This document shows, piece by piece, positions 18,301-25,792 of a stretch of 64,000 nt of DNA (its first letter is position 1; each line of letters opens with the position of its first letter). Position numbers and translations under genes: made by a program. The notes below the pieces were generated by a model that searched no databases, was not told the origin of the DNA, and saw only the letters and a list, made by a program, of their open reading frames with translations. Where the stretch lies: the NCBI GenBank assembly GCA_026014585.1, contig JAOZIA010000005.1, forward strand, positions 124,001 to 188,000, written 5' to 3'. The DNA comes from Candidatus Bathyarchaeota archaeon. Its GTDB lineage: Archaea; Thermoproteota; Bathyarchaeia; Bathyarchaeales; Bathycorpusculaceae.

Positions 18301-18533
18301 CCAAAGCGTGTGTTTGCTCCGTCATTGCCCCAACTTGCCCATTCATATTGCATGACATCTCCGTATGGTTCACCTGTTTCAGGATTAATTTTTTCAGCTA
18401 AGACTTCTTGTGAAGAAACAACTGCATCATCAGAGTAGTAACTGACTCCTTGAGCAAATACTGTTAATATTGAGATAATCAGAATAGTAGATAGAATTAT
18501 TGTTGCGATTTTTGAGTTATTCAGTTTTTTCAT
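15309..18533 (-). CDS. Anchored surface protein with PQQ-type beta-propellers
   Basis: 1074 residues. Signal peptide at 1-~30 (KIATIILSTILIISILTVFAQG). Two tandem propellers follow, roughly 60-480 and 490-900, made of repeated blades such as GTLYAVDSISGEEVWNRSF, GNVYALNATNGNTIWSTTA and GNLYAINAATGLKQWATTV, the PQQ-like repeat. Then a beta-sandwich with FFNFTYTPTTSGEASW, a Pro/Ser/Glu linker (~1020-1040), one membrane helix (YLYIIIGIIVAIIVIVAIVML) and RSRKK at the very end. It is an outward-facing, cell-attached protein; no quinone ligand or enzyme activity can be claimed. The divergent TrmB-like gene at 18677 may control it. Confidence 0.88.
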   Translation of the reverse strand: MKKLNNSKIATIILSTILIISILTVFAQGVSYYSDDAVVSSQEVLAEKINPETGEPYGDVMQYEWASWGNDGANTRFGTGPAPNTGTVLWKSAMPLYSSMFGGSACTAFNGLVYAFTGSRALTAFNITNGEEVWTCNSVRSGVGLFGTQAPVKVTDDVLLVVYTRSLYFVNTTNGELLTETSMTDIGTPFGYTSLSNLIVSYWQVMYDPATQVLIGAAVESETNKHVGVAIDCSQPSSGAVGKWTYYVGTGLEALAIADGKAFFGGYGEGIVFAVDLDTGQEIWRQYKQGNAGYSATYYDGILYHCGSSTQITAFDGNTGAVVGAFDVAGGRAFYAYGTEAAYGRIYANSIESPQGWVSAFDAKTLVQLWKQPAQYYISYMVGCVGDGKLFISASDRSSGNVPGTDIPFDGYHFTAYDVITGQKLWELPVHFVMPIVAYGCVFGTHSDSDGRYIYCIGDVSGGISDFPQSDGWPQFHGPMDTTGTQTGVVSGSYPTNIRTASWSFEADSPVSGSPVVGDGTVFFGSWAGTLYAVDSISGEEVWNRSFNTRLLSTPTIINGVLYTGADDGNVYALNATNGNTIWSTTAGNINDMPTQRTAWQVKSSPLFWNGTLYVAAQDGNLYAINAATGLKQWATTVSSVEDGQGGSLAIHTDLLNRTCLYIQAGGSALTQIDINGTIINSVSVGSARSNHGTPTIVNDYLFLTYGSGAGTIAIYNATSLERINIGTINAGETASTPMTQTPTYIADNVCVFANQTDMGYELDGTDYQYLLNDTTVMNFPTLCVSASTNAVALALIEPGTNLGGSGSSAWIVNSTVPYFVQIWNAWGGHQIFASASVAQVSGTNVFYMGNAAYGFTAYNASSGAVLSTFTALGQVFATAALANNNVYITSNDGHLYAFIGGAQGTVNIYAQSNKGESMLANEATIIAGGLNGYQFFQSQADPNNNATFTPPLENQTVNLIWVNPDGSSEEISTTTDHEGFFNFTYTPTTSGEASWLVYFPGTELASGLNLNEAYTPYTSINVMGESTPGPESPTASSESPPIIPTDYLYIIIGIIVAIIVIVAIVMLLRSRKK

Positions 18534-18614
18534 TTTTTTCGCCCAAATAGGGTTATATTAGCGTAAAAACGCATACCATTCAAGTTCTACGCTTTTTAAT
18601 TTAATAATTAGTGT

Positions 18615-18627
18615 GTGGGACTCCCAC
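18615..18627. promoter_or_regulatory. 13-bp palindrome between surface-protein gene and TrmB-like gene
   Basis: GTGGGACTCCCAC is a perfect inverted repeat with a one-base centre, placed 49 bases before the start of the TrmB-like gene and 81 bases from the start of the divergent gene. It stands out in an AT-rich intergenic stretch, as an operator would. Confidence 0.45.
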
Positions 18628-18676
18628 TGACAAAAAATAAAATTTAAAACATAAACAAACAATAATAAGAACTGAC

Positions 18677-19576
18677 ATGAAGAAATGGATTGATGAGAAG
18701 GATGACGAACAAGAGGCTCATACGCTAATTAGTTTAGGAGTAACTGCTTGCCAAGCCAAGATACTGATTTTTCTATCAAAAACAGGTGGCTCAAGTGCCC
18801 AAGCCATATCAAAAGCAACGGGCATAAATCGCACAGATATCTACCGCATTATGCCCACCCTGTATAAAGAAGGATTAATTAACAAGATAATAAGTGCACC
18901 CGTCAAATTTGAAGCAGTTCCAATAAAGGATATTATAACAATTCTTATGAAGCACAAAACCGCTGAAATGATTGCTTTAAAATCAGCTACAGACAAAATG
19001 ATCAGGGACTATAAAACAAATAAAAATCCCGTTGTCTACTCAGTTGATGAAGATCAAGACCGATTTATACTCATCCCAAAAGGTAAAGCGGTGTCGAAAA
19101 AAAGAAAACAAGCAATAGAGAAAGCAAAAGAAAGTATTGATTCAGCCTGTACTTACTCAAATTACATATACAATATTACAGATAATTATACAAGAATTAT
19201 GGATGCCTTAAACAGAGGTGTACAAATCAGGCACATAATTGAGATGCCCAACATCCCAAGGTCGTTCCCAAAAGAAGCCCAGAAAATTTGGGGGCACCCT
19301 TATTTTCAAATCAGAGCAGTAGCTAAACCACTCACAAGCATATTTGAAATTTATGACAACAAAGAAGTAATAATTAGTGTTTCCGCGCACAAAGTATATC
19401 GTTCAAACATTTTTTGTTGCAATAACACCAGCATCTTAGAAATTACAAAAACTTATTTTGAAAACACATGGACCAACGCCAGCTACCCAAACGAAATAAT
19501 TAACAAAATGACCATAACACAAAAAATAAGCGGAAAGAAGAAACCTAACAGTACAGAGTCAGCTATTTTCGTGTAA
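18677..19576 (+). CDS. TrmB-like transcriptional regulator
   Basis: 299 residues. The N-terminal ~90 are a winged helix of the TrmB class: LISLGVTACQAKILIFLSKTGG, SAQAISKATGINRTDIYRIMPTLYKEGLINK, then the wing. A short linker helix follows (MIALKSATDKMIRDYK). The C-terminal ~170 residues are a ligand-type domain that is not closely recognisable; it is not a full sugar-binding TrmB domain. Divergent from the propeller protein (143 bases apart). The 3' end overlaps the convergent DUF1385 gene by 18 bases. Confidence 0.8.
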   Translation: MKKWIDEKDDEQEAHTLISLGVTACQAKILIFLSKTGGSSAQAISKATGINRTDIYRIMPTLYKEGLINKIISAPVKFEAVPIKDIITILMKHKTAEMIALKSATDKMIRDYKTNKNPVVYSVDEDQDRFILIPKGKAVSKKRKQAIEKAKESIDSACTYSNYIYNITDNYTRIMDALNRGVQIRHIIEMPNIPRSFPKEAQKIWGHPYFQIRAVAKPLTSIFEIYDNKEVIISVSAHKVYRSNIFCCNNTSILEITKTYFENTWTNASYPNEIINKMTITQKISGKKKPNSTESAIFV

Positions 19577-20479
19577 AGGCGTACAAATCAGCTTGTTAAC
19601 TTCTTTTACTGCTTTTATTGATACTTCCAACATGTCATCGGTGGGTTCTTTGGTGGTGAGATACTGGAAAGCCATTCCCGGTGAAACGAGCGCCTTTACA
19701 ATGGGTGAGTTTCGGTATTTGCCGCTGAGTCTTAGTAGTTCATAGGATATGCCCGCGATAACGGGGATAAGCAAAAGCCTGTATGATAGGTTTATTGCAA
19801 ATCCCAAGTCAGGCATTAAAGTGAACACTACTATGCTGATTATGAGGACGATGAAAAGGAAGCTTGTTCCGCATCTGGGGTGTAGCCGTGAGTGTTTTTT
19901 GACATGTTCCACATCCATTGGGACGCCTGCTTCATGTGCGTTAATAGCTTTATGTTCTGCACCATGATACATGAGCACACGTTTGTATTGTCCCCAAAGC
20001 GAAATCACTGACAAGTACGCTACAAACATTGTGAGGCGGATGATTGCTTCAGCAAGGTTGAAGAGGAACCCTGAAAGATTAAACCATGTGGCTAAAAGGA
20101 AAGGAGCCAAAAAGAACACGGCGGTTATACCTAAAACGCCACCGATTATTAAGGCGATTTCACCAATGCCAAACTCGATTTTTTCTGGTTCTTTACCATC
20201 AACTGCTTCTTCTTCAAAGGCAGCGCTTGCAGAAAACATTATCCCTTGAATTCCCAGATAGAGGTTTTCAATCATGTTTACAATGCCGCGGAAAAAGGGC
20301 AATCCGAAGAGGCGGTTTCGTTCAGAGTAGGGGTTTATGTGTTTTATGTCTGTTACGATTTCTTGGTTGGGTTTTCTTATGCAGGACACCATGTATCTGC
20401 GGGAACGCATCATGATACCTTCAATGAGCGCTTGTCCTCCAAATGCAAGTGACGGTTCATTTTTTGAACTGTTGGGCAA
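19559..20479 (-). CDS. DUF1385-family membrane protein
   Basis: 306 residues starting at TTG 20479. Opening LAFGGQALIEGIMMRSRRYM, then FRGIVNMIENLYLGI, then YHGAEHKAINAHEAG and LHPRCGTSFLFIV are the diagnostic blocks of DUF1385 (PF07136). Four or five membrane helices. The conserved His, Glu and Cys residues suggest a metal-dependent membrane enzyme, but the family has no established reaction that I can name. Convergent, 18-base overlap with the TrmB-like gene. Confidence 0.85.
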   Translation of the reverse strand: MPNSSKNEPSLAFGGQALIEGIMMRSRRYMVSCIRKPNQEIVTDIKHINPYSERNRLFGLPFFRGIVNMIENLYLGIQGIMFSASAAFEEEAVDGKEPEKIEFGIGEIALIIGGVLGITAVFFLAPFLLATWFNLSGFLFNLAEAIIRLTMFVAYLSVISLWGQYKRVLMYHGAEHKAINAHEAGVPMDVEHVKKHSRLHPRCGTSFLFIVLIISIVVFTLMPDLGFAINLSYRLLLIPVIAGISYELLRLSGKYRNSPIVKALVSPGMAFQYLTTKEPTDDMLEVSIKAVKEVNKLICTPLHENS

Positions 20480-20879
20480 TTACGTATCAACCTTTTATCG
20501 CTTGGGATTCGTTTTTATTATTGTTTCCCAGCTAAATAAACACGGTATACACATTTTGTTAATGTCTTTTTCAGGTAAAATATGTGGGTTTAAAATATTG
20601 TCGAGTTTAAATCACGCTATTTATGAAAAAATTATGTTAGATACTTTGTTCCAGTTTTTGGAACACCCTTGTTTTATTTCTTTCAAAAGAAATATCGGTT
20701 AACTTTTCAATGTTGCCATTTGAACAAGCCAGAGTTTTCAAATAAAGAATTATTTACAGTCAAAATGAAGAGGGTCCTTGAGAGGCTGGTGGATAAAACA
20801 TGTTAACATTTAGTACCTTGTTGATTCTTTGTTAAGTACCAGTGAATAGCCACCAAAATTATGATATGCTTAAAAAGTG
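20480..20879. other. Gene-free AT-rich stretch at island edge
   Basis: A 121-codon frame crosses it but has no ribosome-binding site, a Phe/Ile/Leu-heavy random composition, and overlaps the DUF1385 5' end. I see no gene, RNA or repeat here. Confidence 0.4.
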
Positions 20880-21015
20880 TGCCAAGTTGTGTCTAAACCC
20901 TACAGTTTTCTTCCATAGCAGCGTCTTGCTCCATCATAAACACCTAAGCATTCATGACAGAATCAAAACCCTTTTGGCTTGAAATCAACTGTAAAGCGTG
21001 TTCCACAACTTGGCA
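20880..21015. repeat. 136-bp segment bounded by 12-bp inverted repeats
   Basis: TGCCAAGTTGTG at 20880-20891 is matched by its exact reverse complement CACAACTTGGCA at 21004-21015. Nothing in between codes for protein. The layout resembles a small non-autonomous transposable element (MITE) or a remnant. Target-site duplication is not obvious. Confidence 0.4.
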
Positions 21016-21062
21016 AAATATTATTCTTTTTTTGAAATATAACGCTTTGTTGTAACAGATTG

Positions 21063-21282
21063 AAACCCACCGCCACATCGACTTTTATTCCAAACGGTAC
21101 CGGACGCGAAAGTGCACGACAAAATTCACCTCGAAAACGGCGACCACATCATAATCAACAAGCCCAGCCTCACCGAAGAATGGTACGTGGTAGGCGAAAA
21201 AGTAACAATCACTTACCCACTGGAAAAAGCAAACGTATGCCTATATCCGCCAAACGAGTTAGCAGACGAAACAGCAGTCTAA
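21063..21282 (+). pseudogene. Relic 3' end of a sugar-type ABC transporter ATPase (TOBE domain)
   Basis: The frame ending at TAA 21280-21282 reads DAKVHDKIHLENGDHIII, then NKPSLTEEWYVVGEKVTITY and a short tail. This is the C-terminal TOBE region of MalK/UgpC-type ATPases (the NRPS/NKPS..EEW..VGE.V motif). A TGA at 21061-21063 blocks the frame upstream, and no Walker or signature motif is left anywhere nearby. About 300 residues of the ATPase are missing. A GTG at 21112 could start a 56-residue product, but a decayed gene is likelier. It directly precedes the restriction-modification genes. Confidence 0.6.
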
Positions 21283-21367
21283 AAACAACAAATAAGACCA
21301 CAGAGTGCTATCTTAACTTATTAATACTAACAATACATGAATACAGAAGAAGCTAAGGGATACTTGG

Positions 21368-23014
21368 ATGGCTAAAGACAATCTATCTGAATTGTCAAAA
21401 GAACAACTTATAGATGAAATAAAAAGGCTTAAAAAAAGAAAAAAATACGGCATAGTCTGGGAGAACAAACCAGAAGAAGTAGCAGAGCTCTGCAAAAAAA
21501 AACTGCCTATATTTGTAGAAGATAAAGAAAAAGAAATCAACACAGACAAAGAAGCACCAGTCAATATTTTAATCGAAGGCGACAACTATCACGCCCTCTC
21601 AGTTCTCAATTATACTCACAAAGGCAAGGTTGATGTGATATACATTGACCCACCGTACAATACAGGAAATGGAGACAGCTTTATCTACAATGATAAAATC
21701 GTCGACAATAATGATGGATATAATCACAGTAAGTGGCTGTCTTTTATTTCAAAAAGATTAAATTTAGCTAAGAACCTCCTTAGCAAGAAAGGAATAATTT
21801 TCATATCTATTGATGACACAGAAGTATCACAGTTGAAACTTTTATGCGACGAGATATTTGGAGAAAAAAATTTTATTGCTAATGTACTATGGAAAAAAAA
21901 GACAAACGCTAATAACATAGGCTTCATACCACCGGTACACGACTTTATCCTTGTTTACTCACGAACTAATAGACCAAAAATTACAGATTTACCAATTTCT
22001 GATGAATATATTAAAAGCGTCTACAAGAATCCAAATAATGACCCTAAAGGTTTTTGGAAGACGATGGATTTATCTGCAAATCACAAAGGTCCTTATTTCC
22101 CAATAAAAAACCCGAAAACAGGAAAGGACTATTATCCACCAAAGGGGAGGTATTGGGTATTTAACGAAGAAGAGATAAAAAGACGAATCAAAGAGGGCTT
22201 AATTATCTTTGGTACAAGTGGAAAAGGGGCACCAGTTCAAAAAAAATACTTGAATGAAGCAAAACTCACTGTGAAACCTGATACATGGTGGGATAAAGTC
22301 GCTCAAAATAGCGAGGGGACAACAGAAATTGCAGAAATCTTGGGACCAAAAAAATTTGTGCACCCAAAACCAAAAAATCTCATTAAACATATATTAAGAC
22401 TAAGCGGCGATGCTGACTCGATCATTTTAGATTTTTTTGCAGGTTCAGGGACTACAGCTCATGCAGTTTTAGAGCTTAACGACGAGGATAAAGGTAATAG
22501 AAAATTCATTCTTTGCACCAATAATGAAAATGATATCTGTAGTGAAGTTTGTTATCCACGAATTAAGAACGTAGTGGAAGGATATACTTCATTAAAAAGA
22601 GGCAGAGTAAAAGGCAGCCAAGGACACCTTAAATATTTTAGAACAGATTTTGTTGATGCTGAACCTACCGATATCAACAAAAAAAGATTAGTTGAGAAAT
22701 CAACTGAGATGTTATGTTTAAAGGAGAATTGTTTCGAGGACACTAAGATAGGTCAAGACTTCAAGTTATTTTCCAATAGACAACGCAAAAATTTGGGTAT
22801 TATTTATAGTGAAGAAGGGATTGAACCCTTTAAACAAGAAGTTAAAGCTTTGAAAAAGAAGTTTTTGGTTTACGTTTTTTCTCTTGATGAAAATGCTAGA
22901 GATGAAGAATTTGAGGATGTCGCAGAATTCGTCCAATTAAAACCCATTCCCGCAGTTATATTAAATGTTTATAAAAGAATTTTCAATCCAAAAAGAGGTA
23001 ACTCTAATGATTGA
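21368..23014 (+). CDS. mod: Type III restriction-modification DNA methyltransferase (Mod)
   Basis: N6-adenine methyltransferase and specificity subunit. 548 residues. Motif IV DPPYNTG at 94-100 precedes motif I, DFFAGSGTTAHAVLELN, near 355: the beta-class order used by Mod subunits. The long insert between them is the target-recognition region. GVIWENKPE-type N-terminus (YGIVWENKPEEV) is typical of type III Mod. The 3' end overlaps the res gene by eight bases (ATGATTGA), so the two are translationally coupled. Recognition site cannot be read from sequence. Confidence 0.92.
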   Translation: MAKDNLSELSKEQLIDEIKRLKKRKKYGIVWENKPEEVAELCKKKLPIFVEDKEKEINTDKEAPVNILIEGDNYHALSVLNYTHKGKVDVIYIDPPYNTGNGDSFIYNDKIVDNNDGYNHSKWLSFISKRLNLAKNLLSKKGIIFISIDDTEVSQLKLLCDEIFGEKNFIANVLWKKKTNANNIGFIPPVHDFILVYSRTNRPKITDLPISDEYIKSVYKNPNNDPKGFWKTMDLSANHKGPYFPIKNPKTGKDYYPPKGRYWVFNEEEIKRRIKEGLIIFGTSGKGAPVQKKYLNEAKLTVKPDTWWDKVAQNSEGTTEIAEILGPKKFVHPKPKNLIKHILRLSGDADSIILDFFAGSGTTAHAVLELNDEDKGNRKFILCTNNENDICSEVCYPRIKNVVEGYTSLKRGRVKGSQGHLKYFRTDFVDAEPTDINKKRLVEKSTEMLCLKENCFEDTKIGQDFKLFSNRQRKNLGIIYSEEGIEPFKQEVKALKKKFLVYVFSLDENARDEEFEDVAEFVQLKPIPAVILNVYKRIFNPKRGNSND

Positions 23015-25193
23015 GCTTAGAAATTATCAGAAAAGAGCTGTTAAAAGCCTTAAGGGTAAAATTGAAAATGTTTTGCGGTCTTCTGAAAGGGGTATTGTTA
23101 TTTTTCAAGCGCCCACTGGTAGTGGAAAAACTGTTATGGTTTCTGAAGTGTTAAGGCAGCTTGTGAAAAGTCAGCAAGAACATAGAGGGTTATCGTTTAT
23201 TTGGGTTTCAGTGAGGATGCTGCATGAACAAAGTAAGGAGAAGCTTGAAAAGTTTTTTGAGGATGAAAGGCTTCTTCAGTGTTCCTATTTTGAAGATTTA
23301 TCCGACAGACAAATAGGCGAAAACGAGATTCTGTTCATTAACTGGTCTAGCATAAACAAAAAAGACATCAACATTTTCGTGAGAGACAACGAACAAGATA
23401 ACAACCTCAACGCAGTGGTTCAAAACACAAAAGAAGAAGGCAGAGACATTATCCTAATTATTGATGAAAGCCACCACACCGCAAACTCTGAAAAATCAAA
23501 AGAACTAATCAACATCATTTCACCCAAAGTAATTCTGGAAGTATCCGCCACACCTCACCTCAAAGAGGACGTATCAGAAATAGAAAATGTACACTTATCA
23601 GATGTTAAAGCAGAAGAAATGATAAAATCAGAAATTGCAGTAAATCCTGAATTTCTCAATTTGAAAGTTAATGCTAAAAGTTCAGATGAACTTATTATAG
23701 GACAAGCACTTAAAAAGCGAGAAGAATTAGCTGATTTATACAAAAAAGAAGGGGTAAACGTTAACCCACTGGTTTTGATACAATTACCTGACCAAAAGGG
23801 CAACTTAATTAACAAAAAAGAAGATGTCATTCAAATCCTCGAAAAGTTCGGAATAACCGATGAAAACGGAAAAATGGCAGTTTGGCTCTCAGAAGAAAAA
23901 ACAGATACACTACCAAATGTCGAAATCAATACAAACGAAGTAGAAGCGCTAGTTTTCAAACAAGCAATCGCGCTAGGATGGGATTGCCCAAGAGCATCAA
24001 TACTGGTAATCTTTAGAGAATCACACAGTTTCACATTCACTATTCAAACTATTGGTAGAATAATGAGAATGCCCCAGCTAAAATACTACAACGAACCAGA
24101 ACTAAACAAAGGCTTTGTTTTCACTAACCTATCAAACATTGAGATAACAGAAGACTACGCAAAAGACTACATCACCACCAATGAAGCAAAACGCAACAAT
24201 AACCTCTACCAAAAAATAGAACTTCCCTCAATTTATCTAAAAAGACAAAGAGAACGTACAAGGCTATCTGGAGAATTTGTAAAAATATTTGCCAAAGTAG
24301 CTGATGAAACAAACTTACAACAAAAAATAACCGTGCCACCATCAAGGGTTGTTAGCCCAATAATAGCCGATGGAAAAATTGTTAATGTAGACAAAGCAGG
24401 AGAAATTGAGCATAAAGGAACCATCAAGGTACAATTAAGCCTGTTAGAGCTTCAGCAAAAATTTGATAAATTTATAACGGATTGCTGCACACCGTATGCC
24501 CCCTCAGATTCAAGCGACCGCCTAAAAACAGCGTTATACAACTATATTTCTCAAAAGTACAAGACAGAAAAATTTGACCCGATGGCACAAAGAATAGTTT
24601 TAGGAATAGAAAACACTCAAGCGTTTGTAGACACAATTAATCTCGCCAAAGAGCAATACAAAAAACAAATTGTAGATAAAATAAGCCAAAAAAGAGAAAA
24701 AATAGCATACCCAAAATGGGAAATCCCCCAAATAATCAGCTACAACAGCAGATACACAAAAACTGAAAAACCCAAATCAATTATGTCACCATTTTACACA
24801 AAAAAACCAAGTCAACCCGAAAAGCTCTTTGTTGAATTAATAGACAAATCTAAAAAAGTCAAATGGTGGTTTAAAAACGGGGAATCGGAACCAAAATTTT
24901 TTGCGGTACCCTACACTGAAAGCGACATCGAAAGCGCATTTTATGTTGACTTCATCGTACAATTCCAAGATGGCTCAATAGGTTTATTTGACACTAAAAG
25001 TGGAATCACAGCCAAAACCGCTAAATCAAAAGCGGAAAGCCTACAAAAATACATAAAAGAACAAAACAGCAAAAACAGAAAGCTATGGGGCGGCATAGTC
25101 ATTAACATAAATGACAGTTGGAGATATAACGACCAAGAAATTTACGCATATAACCCCAATGACCTCAGTAACTGGAAAGTTTTAAACATTTAG
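23007..25193 (+). CDS. res: Type III restriction endonuclease helicase subunit (Res)
   Basis: 728 residues from ATG 23007, inside the mod stop overlap. RecA-like helicase motifs: Walker A APTGSGKT near residue 30, Walker B with IIDESHH, motif III SATPH, and a later QTIGRIMRMPQ (motif VI). The C-terminus has AFYVDFIVQFQDGSIGLFDTKSG, a PD-(D/E)XK-like nuclease core (D...D-T-K). Shorter than the common ~900-1000-residue Res subunits. With Mod it cleaves DNA after meeting head-to-head unmethylated sites. The ORF is intact, so the system may be active. Confidence 0.9.
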   Translation: MIELRNYQKRAVKSLKGKIENVLRSSERGIVIFQAPTGSGKTVMVSEVLRQLVKSQQEHRGLSFIWVSVRMLHEQSKEKLEKFFEDERLLQCSYFEDLSDRQIGENEILFINWSSINKKDINIFVRDNEQDNNLNAVVQNTKEEGRDIILIIDESHHTANSEKSKELINIISPKVILEVSATPHLKEDVSEIENVHLSDVKAEEMIKSEIAVNPEFLNLKVNAKSSDELIIGQALKKREELADLYKKEGVNVNPLVLIQLPDQKGNLINKKEDVIQILEKFGITDENGKMAVWLSEEKTDTLPNVEINTNEVEALVFKQAIALGWDCPRASILVIFRESHSFTFTIQTIGRIMRMPQLKYYNEPELNKGFVFTNLSNIEITEDYAKDYITTNEAKRNNNLYQKIELPSIYLKRQRERTRLSGEFVKIFAKVADETNLQQKITVPPSRVVSPIIADGKIVNVDKAGEIEHKGTIKVQLSLLELQQKFDKFITDCCTPYAPSDSSDRLKTALYNYISQKYKTEKFDPMAQRIVLGIENTQAFVDTINLAKEQYKKQIVDKISQKREKIAYPKWEIPQIISYNSRYTKTEKPKSIMSPFYTKKPSQPEKLFVELIDKSKKVKWWFKNGESEPKFFAVPYTESDIESAFYVDFIVQFQDGSIGLFDTKSGITAKTAKSKAESLQKYIKEQNSKNRKLWGGIVININDSWRYNDQEIYAYNPNDLSNWKVLNI

Positions 25194-25409
25194 TTAGTTA
25201 ACAATTTTTCTGCTAAAAGCTGTTTTTTGTTTGGTTTTTTGTTTGTGAAAATTGTTTATAGGTCATCATTGCGGGGATGGTTTGAGGTGGGAGATGGCGT
25301 AGGTTTGTTGTTTCTGGGTGATTCTTGTAAGCCCACTTCATTGGTAATTGCTGTTCATTGCTTTCTGTTGTTTGGCACCTTTGGGGGTTATGAGCGGTTA
25401 AACCTCCGT
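25194..25409. other. Non-coding GT-rich stretch
   Basis: Rich in T and G on the plus strand; no supported frame. Leads directly into repeat copy B. Confidence 0.4.
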
Positions 25410-25589
25410 GCAGAATGTAGATAAAGTCTATTTGCCGCCTATTTGGCTCCTAATAGTCAAAGTATGCAGAAAAGATAGAGAGAGGTCAAAGTCTATTTGG
25501 AGCCTATTAGAAATACAATGCAGAACCTATAGAGGGGTCTACCAGAACAATAGATGGGGGTCCCCTAATGGCTCATTTTCAAACCAAAA
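25410..25589 (+). repeat. Dispersed repeat copy B (two and a half units)
   Basis: A partial unit tail (TGCAGAATGTAGATAAAG, from 25410) is followed by full units whose 18-mers start at 25439 (CTATTTGGCTCCTAATAG) and 25493 (CTATTTGGAGCCTATTAG), 54 bases apart. The end, GGGTCCCCTAATGGCTCATTTTC, matches copy A after its unit, including the Met-Ala-His start. Copy C shares both units in the same order. Confidence 0.75.
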
Positions 25590-25595
25590 ATATGG

Positions 25596-25781
25596 TTATT
25601 CGCTGCTGTAGCCGTGCTCTATTCTTCCATGAGTTCTGCGGTACTCGCTCTCATGCATTGCTTTGTCTGCGCCAAAGACTTGGATGTGTTGTTTTAGGTC
25701 TGCTTGTGTCATGAAGATGCAGGCGCAGTGGGGGCATTTGTAGTGATGATTATGGTTTTGGGGTTCGTTTATTTGGTCCAT
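25596..25781 (-). CDS. Tiny C2H2-like zinc-finger protein
   Basis: 61 residues. YKCPHCACIFMTQADLKQHIQ has Cys16, Cys19 and His32 with C-x2-C-x12-H spacing and the conserved Phe/Leu of C2H2 fingers. The last ligand would be His43 or His51, a longer gap than the classical three to five residues. Starts 12 bases after the ileS stop on the same strand, so it is probably cotranscribed. It may bind RNA or DNA; no target known. Confidence 0.7.
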   Translation of the reverse strand: MDQINEPQNHNHHYKCPHCACIFMTQADLKQHIQVFGADKAMHESEYRRTHGRIEHGYSSE

Positions 25782-25792
25782 GTTCTTTTCAC

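Noticed and set aside
20337-20702. 121-codon frame in the gap after DUF1385
   Set aside because: Overlaps the DUF1385 start, has no ribosome-binding site and a composition expected by chance.
21060-21356. 98-codon plus-strand frame ahead of mod
   Set aside because: A different frame of the same DNA gives the recognisable TOBE sequence; this one is Arg/Asn-rich shadow.
25410-25589. CRISPR-like array at repeat copy B
   Set aside because: Only two and a half units, degenerate repeats, and the between-repeat bases are conserved with copy C instead of unique; no cas gene nearby.
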